NCBI GenBank assembly: GCA_963377175.1
Contig: CAUJNA010003814.1
Location: forward strand, 124,001-188,000
Direction: 5' to 3'
Length of the DNA stretch: 64,000 bases
Origin: Effrenium voratum
Taxonomy: Eukaryota > Sar > Dinophyceae > Suessiales > Symbiodiniaceae
The notes beneath the pieces are model-generated. The model worked only from the letters and a program-made list of their open reading frames with translations, was not told where the DNA came from and did not search any database. Position numbers and translations under genes: made by a program. This document shows, piece after piece, positions 57,490 to 64,000 of the stretch. Position 1 is the first letter of the stretch. Each line of letters starts with the position of its first letter.

Positions 57490-57576
57490 CCTCAGATCTT
57501 CTGCTAAAAGTTCAAACTTTTGGTGGGTGAAATGGAAACTACCACTAAGCACTAAAAGGATGGCTGGGAGCCGCCA
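57490..57576 (-). mobile_element. Family 3 dispersed element, minus strand
   Basis: Read on the plus strand: CTCAGATCTTCTGCTAAAAG, TGGAAACTACCACTAAGCAC and AAAAGGATGGCTGGGAGCCG. This is the reverse complement of the family order and shows that the family inserts in both directions. Confidence 0.8.
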
Positions 57577-57870
57577 AGTGTTTACACAAGTTGAAGTGGC
57601 CCTACGGTAGGGCGTGCTTCGAAGCCTGGATTTGGCGCTTTTGCTTGCGCAACTCCTTTCTTGCACGACCCCATGAACAGCTTGCCTTTTGCCCACAAAC
57701 CAACGAAAACTCGCCAACGGAGCCCAGAACAAGTTGATCAGACTGGATTGGCCAACTTGGTCTTGATGCTTGGAAGGACAAACGAGAGCTCCACACGGGT
57801 TGTTTTCCTCAATGACCTGTGCATCACCGCAACAGCCCCCCCATGTATTTGAGTTTGTCTTGCAAACAAG

Positions 57871-57957
57871 TGGGTGTGTCTTAAAAAATGTGGTTCCCCA
57901 AGATGGTGGTGTCCTTTTGGTTTCCCTTTAAATCCAAAAACAGGTGCCCCCCAAAAA
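57871..57957 (+). mobile_element. Family 9 dispersed element
   Basis: GTGGGTGTGTCTTAAAAAAT at the left, TCCTTTTGGTTTCCCTTTAA in the centre, and GTGCCCCCCAAAAAAATA at the decayed right end. Confidence 0.7.
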
Positions 57958-58585
57958 AATAATAATAACAAATAAACAAATCAACAATCAAACAAAACAA
58001 ATGAGTGCAACCGTCCTGCCCTCGGAACACACATGCAAGGGGGCCTGTGCGCATCCACTGCTTGCTTGCCTTCGGATGCTGGAGCGGGTGATTTCTCAGC
58101 TCCCAAAGAAGGGTTCCCTCAAGAGAGACCCCGCAAACTCACCTGGACTGTCTTTTCGAGGGAACCCTTTTAAGGGTTTTAAGGGGGGAAAAATACTGCG
58201 TGAGTCTTCTCAAGGTCCTCGATTTTTGGACAAACCACATTTTGTTTGTTTCTTTACTTAGGGACTAGCCATGGGGCGCAAACAATCAGGTAACCCCTAA
58301 TTCGTGGTGTGGACTCATGATTCGGATTTGGATTTGAATCTCTGGTTCTTGTAGAGGGTAAATGGGAAACCCCTACTAACCACCAAACCGCTGGGCTCCA
58401 AACCACCAACTGGCAGGACTCAATTGGACATGTGCCCAAACTGATATGTCCCTTCACACGGCAATTACTGTTTGCTTCAGACCCCCCTCTTCTGCCAGTT
58501 CCGGTTTTCCTCGCGGAAATGGCTCGCCGAATAGATGGAAGCTGAAAAACACAGAAAAAAAGCAATTCGGGAACGAGCTATGGAG

Positions 58586-58622
58586 GCCTTGGAGCACTTG
58601 CACGAGCGGAAGATCGTGCACC
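58586..58622 (+). CDS. PKG: PKG exon: kinase helix E end and first part of the catalytic loop
   Basis: The exon reads ALEHLHERKIVH and leaves one C. EHLHERKIVHR matches AYLHSKGIIYR of human PKG. The exon stops inside the Arg codon of HRD: the donor is GCACCT at 58623, and the next exon starts with GT, making CGT (Arg) followed by GAC (Asp). The acceptor is TGGAG|G. The 37-base exon is bounded by a frame that continues perfectly on both sides. Confidence 0.92.
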
Positions 58623-59543
58623 GCACCTCGGATTGGAATCCCCGGAGCGAGGTGTGGATGGGTATGTCAAACGACGTAGTGTTGGTGGGGGGTAGCCTTT
58701 TGGGGTTGGGATAAAGGGAAATTAAAGGGATCCTACCATGAAGCGGCCCCTACAGACAGACCCGGATGATGAGACACACAGCAGGACTCCTGTTCTGTTG
58801 GTAACAACTCGAACGGGCTTCCGCTTGTTGACTTATTCAAAGAACTTTGGGGTTCAGCCTTGGTCATCGAAGTCGTGTTGGGCCGAGTGAAGATCGGTCC
58901 TGAGCTGTTTTTTTTGTTGGGTTCCGTCAGAACTCAGATGCCCCATTTGGAATTTTTGCCTACTGGTTCACAGCCAGTGTCGTAAGTCAAATCAAGGATC
59001 CCCTATTGTTCTTCTAGTTTATTCGGGACATCTAGGAATCTATCATCCCGGCAGGACCCGAGTTTCGTGGTTTTCCCCATTCCCGAGCGGGGGCTTGTTT
59101 GCCCGAAATGGAATTCGTGCCTGTCGACCTGAATTACCGGCGGTCCGGGCTTAGCTAATTGATTCGTGATCTCCAGTTGACCTCCGAATCGACGCCCTAT
59201 CTCACTGTCAGCCCTTATAACTTGTGTCGCCAACTAGCGAAACAGTCTCCCAGACCATACCCAATTGAACGCTTCCTCATTTTGTGTTTAGCTGTGTACC
59301 TTGAACCCGGTGAGTTTCCTTTTTGAATTTCTCGCACACCACGCCTATGAATCAAGAGCGATGTGTGTGTATGCATATAATATGTACAAGCACCTGGTTC
59401 TTGGTCAAATCTTTCCGCAGATTGATGTTGTGGATCTACTTGACATTTGGCACTTTGCAAGCCTTTGTGTCTCATAGCCTGAACGGGGAGGTGACTTTTT
59501 TTTTGTTGGCTAGGAGTGGCTCGCAGCTTAGCAAGGGCTCCAA

Positions 59544-59592
<49 letters not shown>

Positions 59593-60457
59593 CAAACCAG
59601 TAAAAATACAAATAACACCAACAGTAAGCACAGCTGAAACAAGCCCCAAAGCCTGACGCAAGCCAGCCCGAAGCCACCCCCAAGTTTACCCAAGTTCAAC
59701 CATAAGCAGCTAAGCTCAAAAAGCAACGGAGGGCCATTTTTTTGTTAGGATGTTTTTTCGTTTTGTGTTTAAAGGTTTTTTTTGTTTTTCTGGGTGGGTG
59801 GCTTTTCGGCTTCTTGGCTTTTGTGGCATTTACGTGGCTTTTGTGGCTTTTTCATTTCGCATCCTCTGCATTCACAGTGCCTCTCTGTTTGGCTTTTGCG
59901 GGTTTACACGGCTTTTGCGGCTTTGGCTGTTCGCATTCTCTGCATTGCCAGAGGAACTGTCTTGCTAGCAAGAAAAACACACGTCGCGACCCCTGAACGG
60001 CCATGGACTCAGGATCCTTGTGGTGGGGCAGGTAGTCGGCCAGAGCAATCATCTTCTGACTCTCCCTGAGTTCAGTTTCGGACTTTAGAGCCACTTGTTG
60101 GACGACCCAAAAGCTTTGGTTGCTTTTGTCCGGCCCATCCACTCTATCGGAAGTGAGTCTATTGAACATATCTATATAATATATATATAGCTGATAAACG
60201 GAACCCCACAGACGACAGCACAGGCCAGGAATGGCTTGACATGTGGATTCTGGCACAGGTCACAGCACTGAAACGGCGTTCCGCGTCGCTTCGAAGCGAG
60301 TTGCGGTCGTGTCGCTCTTTTCCGGGAAGGCAAGCAGTTTGCCAGAACAGCCACATGGACATGTCTTCAGCTGAGATTCGGGGAAGGCGTCGCAGTCTCG
60401 TGAAGGGTGGGTCGAAATCCAAGGGGCTCAGCGATAGACAAATGAGCCCTCAGTGAG
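58623..60457 (+). other. Intron, GC to AG, 1835 bases, splitting the HRD motif
   Basis: Both ends are fixed by the reconstructed HRDIKPEN. It contains a GGCT array (59549-59591), an imperfect duplication of a TTTTGTGGC/GCATTCTCTGCATT segment (about 59815-59950) and a short TA tract near 60173-60190. No other feature is seen. Confidence 0.85.
59549..59591. repeat. GGCT tetranucleotide array
   Basis: Ten or so perfect (GGCT)n copies. Confidence 0.95.
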
Positions 60458-60507
60458 GTGACATCAAGCCAGAGAACGCCCTGCTGGACGAGAAGGGCTA
60501 CGCAAAG
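60458..60507 (+). CDS. PKG: PKG exon: kinase catalytic loop
   Basis: With two bases completing Arg, the exon reads DIKPENALLDEKGYAK. DIKPEN holds the catalytic Asp, the Lys that contacts the gamma phosphate, and the Asn that binds metal. It matches DLKPENLILDHRGYAK of human PKG. The acceptor is GTGAG|G and the donor GCTCCC at 60508 in phase 0, joining to VCDLGFARF. All catalytic residues of this loop are intact. Confidence 0.95.
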
Positions 60508-61424
60508 GCTCCCGTGGCCGGGGGATTTGCGATCTCAGCTGTAAAATGACGTTCTACAGCATGACTACTAGTCTACTCCTGGTTATCATGACAAAATTTG
60601 GCTGAACAACCTTCGAAGTATGTAGGCCCTATGGTCGCGCTGGTTCTTGAGATGGGAATTTACCAAGCGGCCATATCTAACAGTCCCTTGCCCACAGAGA
60701 TACGGTAGAGTTCCGTTTCGGACTTTAGAGTCACTTGGGTCTGGACATTTTCTCGTGGTAAACAAACAGCTTGCTTACCATTTTGTTTGGCCCAGCCACT
60801 TGATCGCAAGTACGAAAATCAAGCAACAGCAAAGCACCCGTTTTCCCATAGCCACCAGGTATCCTGTCGCGCGAGATCAATCCATGCCGTTTCTCTCAAA
60901 AAGCAAACATTTACCCAAAGAAGCTTTCAAAGCCATCTTCTACCAAGAGAGGCCAAAAGTACCTAAAGACAGTTCCAAGACGATCTTTATGTGCAAAAAT
61001 ACAAACAAAGAAGTACCATCACCAAGAAAGGCCTGAACAAACATGGGCGTCACCTGGATGGGCCTCATCCAATAGATGGCACTGGTTTCAGTGACATTGT
61101 TCGAGGGCACCCTTGCAGCGGGTGGGTTTAAAAGCAAATCTAAGGAAAGTCGAATGCCAGCATTTTGGGGGTCCACCCTAGTTCGAAGCTGCCGGCGTGG
61201 ATGTTGTCCATCCACCATATTGCATCCCCCATATTGGACGAATTGAAAGACGGGGAAACCAAGAAACAGCCCACCGTTTTGGTTCACTTCTTGAGTTTCT
61301 CGGACTTTGGTCACTTGGGTCTGGACCATTTTGGCAAACAAAACATTTGGTCACTTTGTTTGGCCAGTCCACTCCATCGGAAGCGAGTTGGGGAGGTTCC
61401 GATTCCGTTCGCTCGTGCTTTTAG
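60508..61424 (+). other. Intron, GC to AG, 917 bases
   Basis: Both ends are fixed by frame. It has a family 6-like terminus (TGGATGTTGTCCATCCACC, 61198-61216). CACTTGGGTCTGGACATTTT near 60733 returns as CACTTGGGTCTGGACCATTT near 61312, so the intron has an internal short duplication. Confidence 0.8.
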
Positions 61425-61475
61425 GTGTGCGACCTGGGCTTCGCACGCTTTGTGCTGAGCAAGACCAATACCTTA
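61425..61475 (+). CDS. PKG: PKG exon: kinase magnesium-binding DLG motif
   Basis: The exon reads VCDLGFARFVLSKTNTL. It corresponds to LVDFGFAKKIGFGKKTWTF in human PKG. The metal-binding Asp and the Gly are present, but the middle residue is Leu (DLG) instead of Phe. KTNTL leads into the activation loop. The acceptor is TTTAG|G and the donor GCCCCG at 61476, phase 0, giving TNTLVGTPDYMAP with the next exon. Confidence 0.95.
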
Positions 61476-63221
61476 GCCCCGGGCCCCAGCTTTCGCAGAG
61501 AGCGGATTTTTCCCCCGAAGAAGCAGCGACAAATCCAACTACCTGAGTGTCCGGACTTTTTGGGTTTGGACCATGTCGGTGGCAAACACAAAGTTTGGCG
61601 ACTTGTTTGGGCCAACCTACTCAGGGAAAGAGGTATGGTTGATTATTTTTTTGATGTGGGAAGCTGAATTCCACAGGGATCAATTTGAAACGGGGTCGTT
61701 TGAGTTAGAGGCAGGGGGATTGCTCTAGTGGGGGGGGGGAGGGGTGACGTTGACAAAGGTACAATTAATTGGGCCAGTGTTTCCAACCAACGAGGAAGCG
61801 GGCAACTGGGAGGTTTCCAAGCACCATGTTTTTGTTGTTGTTGTTTTTGAAGGGGGGGGGGGGGATTTGGTGGTTTGGTAGTTTGGCGGTTTGTGCTCTT
61901 TTGCGTGCTGGGGTTTGGTTGCTTTTGTGGCTCCCTGCACATGAACCTTGATTTTAGAGAGATCTCCTCCAGCGGGACCGTGTTTTGGGGCTCCATGCTC
62001 AACTTCTGCAGTTGGCAGGATCCATGGAACAAGTGGCCGGGGGGGGGGGGGGAAGCTTCCCGGAAGTTTGCAACCTGCAAAGGGGGTACAAGCTTGACCC
62101 GTCTCATTTTGTTGGCTTCTTTTTTGAGCCAGAACAGAATAGAGCAGAGACAAAGCATCTGTTCTTGAGTATCCAGATGCTTTTTTGAGTCATTTTGTTG
62201 TGCTGGAGTTGGCTTCTAGCTGGAACCCCAGAGAGAAAGCATCTGGATACCTACACCAATTTGAGCGATGCTTGGTCTGTACCCGTATCCTTGGCGGAGG
62301 TTGGGCGAGCGCAAAAACCATCAACACCAAAGCAAGTTTCGAGCGCGCAGAAATCCAAATCGGAGGGCCCAAAAAAAAACACAACATTTTTCGATGAGTA
62401 TTTCATGGACCCGGAACCTAGACTGCCAGCTCCATTGAACATGCAGTTTCACAAGGCTCGGAAAGTCAGGACTCGTTGTTTGTGTTTGTTCTTCTTTTGT
62501 TATGGGGTATTGCAGTAACTTTTAGTTACCGCTGCAGTAGGTAACCAGGTGTCTTTACCTCACGGTTTTACGTGGTGGTTTCTCCTGATTTCCTGCTATA
62601 GTGGTAACTGGAAGCACGGGTTTTGTTTTAAAGTACTTCACATCCCATTTCAATGACTTGGGGCTTCATCTAGATTAACGAAATATTGATCCAGGCTAAC
62701 AGTGGTTTGTCTGAGTATTTCTCGGGTTCATCCATTCCAACTTGTGAGAAGTTGGTTTTGTCCATCCAGAAAGGTGCGTCCTGAAGCCCGGCACCTTAAT
62801 ATACATGCTTTGGGATGCCTCATGCCATAAAAACCAAGCACTGGGGTCACATGTTGGGTGCCATTTTCCTTTTGTGTGGGATCAGTGAATCAGTGACATC
62901 TTGCCCCACTGCCCTTGGCTAATTTTGTTGAATACTAAAGACATGTAGATGCTAGGTTTGCTGCGTTCACTAGCTCCTGGGTACGATTTTCTCGAGGAGC
63001 CGAGGTTCTTTTGGGATTCCCACCCCCTTCAGAATGGAATTGGGGGAGGGGGGTGACCCCTTAAATTCCAGTTGTGGTTCCATTCTCCCTTTTTATGGGG
63101 AAGACTAGATCCATGGAATTGGGGGACCCACCAGAAAGAATATATTTTGGGGTATTCGGTCTGAGCCGCTGGGGCGAACACGGAGCCTTCCGGGACGGCG
63201 GATGGGGCGGATGGGGCGGAG
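61476..63221 (+). other. Intron, GC to AG, 1746 bases
   Basis: Both ends are fixed by frame. It contains G-runs (61731-61742, 61853-61863, 62040-62052) and a family 7 element (62520-62620). Nothing else is recognised. Confidence 0.85.
62520..62620 (+). mobile_element. Family 7 element
   Basis: TTTTAGTTACCGCTGCAGTA plus GGTAACCAGGTG at the left and CTGCTATAGTGGTAACTGGA plus AGCAC at the right. The arms repeat those of the copy at 14161 but in a different outer arrangement. Confidence 0.7.
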
Positions 63222-63248
63222 GTGGGCACTCCCGACTACATGGCGCCT
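63222..63248 (+). CDS. PKG: PKG exon: end of kinase activation loop, 27 bases
   Basis: The exon encodes VGTPDYMAP. It matches CGTPEYVAP of human PKG, the end of the activation loop and start of the APE motif. The acceptor is GGAG|G and the donor GCAGCT at 63249 (phase 0), the same donor hexamer as at 52996. A stop codon follows at 63258, so the exon cannot extend far. The next exon should start with a Glu codon to complete APE; it was not found before base 64000. Confidence 0.92.
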
Positions 63249-64000
63249 GCAGCTTGGCAATAAGCTTCAGGTGAAGCGACTGTGGACTGGTGTGTATTTC
63301 AAAAAAAGGAAGAATATTAAAACAAAAAGCCTTGGGTCCATGTTTTTTTTTCAACAAGACTGTCTTGGTTGGTTATATACGAAGAAATCAATAAATCAAT
63401 ATATGAACAAGCGAAAATGGTGATGTAAACCCATATATACATCACAAAGGGACGTATATATCTATAACTATATATATATATATCTATAGAGCCATATAAA
63501 CCCAACACAAGAAACATCGGAGGGGCTCCTCTTTTTCCAACCTGCGAATGATGGAATTTGAATCGGAGCAGATCCGTGAGGCCTTCTTTGTCATGTCGGT
63601 CCCCCCCCCCCGCCTTGTTTGTCTTCAATTCTTCTTTTTGTTTTAAATAAAAGTAACCTCAACAGGGAAGCCTTAAAAAGCAAACAAACAAAAACCAGAT
63701 AACAAGTACGAAAAACACAAATAACCTCCTAAAAGGTTTTGCTGGTTAAATCGTTTATATCTCTTCCCCCCCAATATATTCCCCACCCGACAGGAAGGGG
63801 TTGTTAGATTTTATGTTGGAATCCGCGTTTGCGATGCTTCTACACCACGCCCCCACCCAGTATCCCGCCAGAGCAGCTCGCCAGTGCATCCCGCCGAGTT
63901 TCCCGCCAGAGCAGCTCGTCAGTGGATCCCGCCGAGTATCCCGCCAGAGCTGCTCGCCAGTGGATCCCGCCCAGTATCCCGCCAGAGCTGCTCGCCAGTG
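63249..64000 (+). other. Start of the next intron
   Basis: It begins GCAGCT. It contains a TA-rich tract (63455-63492), a C run (63601-63610) and a 38-bp tandem repeat (63861-64000). No further exon is recognised. Confidence 0.6.
63861..64000. repeat. 38-bp tandem repeat, running off the window
   Basis: Units of TATCCCGCCAGAGCAGCTCG plus CCAGTGGATCCCGCCGAG repeat at least 3.6 times with few changes. The period of 38 is not a multiple of three, which argues against a coding repeat. Confidence 0.95.

Larger units (their letters stand above)
56844..58585 (+). other. Intron, GC to AG, 1742 bases
   Basis: It contains an inverted family 3 copy (57490-57576) and a family 9 copy (57871-57957). Other parts show nothing I recognise. 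Confidence 0.7.

Noticed and set aside
63540..63600. Frame LRMMEFESEQIREAFFVM as the next kinase exon
   Set aside because: The next exon should begin with Glu in phase 0 and continue like IILNKGHD; this does not fit, and no AG|G is in place.

Overview
The window looks like nuclear DNA from a dinoflagellate. It holds one very large, finely split gene on the plus strand and no second gene that I can support. Short GC-rich exons of 27 to 78 bases are separated by introns of about 0.9 to 10 kb, and the exons I can place add up to only about 1 kb of coding sequence in 62.6 kb. Wherever two neighbouring exons join into one reading frame, the intron begins with GC and ends with AG followed by G. That splice-site style (GC or GA donors beside GT, and AG|G acceptors) is known from dinoflagellates. 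I identified the exons by reading, not by a database search.

The exons, read in order, spell a cyclic-nucleotide-dependent protein kinase of the PKG type. There are two tandem cyclic-nucleotide-binding domains (about 676-24490, and about 27499-37964 including the linker helices) and then an AGC-family kinase domain (46455-63248). The kinase part shows, in order, the glycine loop GKGAYGRV, the ATP-lysine segment RYALKAL, the hinge segment, the FYAACV helix, the catalytic loop HRDIKPEN built across an intron, the DLG motif and the activation-loop end VGTPDYMAP. The rest of the C-lobe must lie beyond base 64000. Several short exons are still missing; their places are predicted by phase and by gaps in the protein alignment.

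The introns are packed with two kinds of DNA. The first is simple and tandem repeats: ACATT, CATA and GCTT arrays, a 1.6-kb CTACCAAC satellite, a roughly 80-bp minisatellite, a roughly 70-bp minisatellite, a CGCA/CA array and others. The second is at least ten families of short (about 80-180 bp) dispersed elements, most with inverted-repeat ends, that resemble MITEs or introner elements. One copy is nested inside another, two lie back to back, and a surprising number end or begin within about 27-55 bases of an exon edge.

The most interesting points are the exclusive use of GC donors in one gene, the microexon structure of a kinase, the clustering of element copies beside exons, and a possible one-base frame break in the second cyclic-nucleotide-binding domain.
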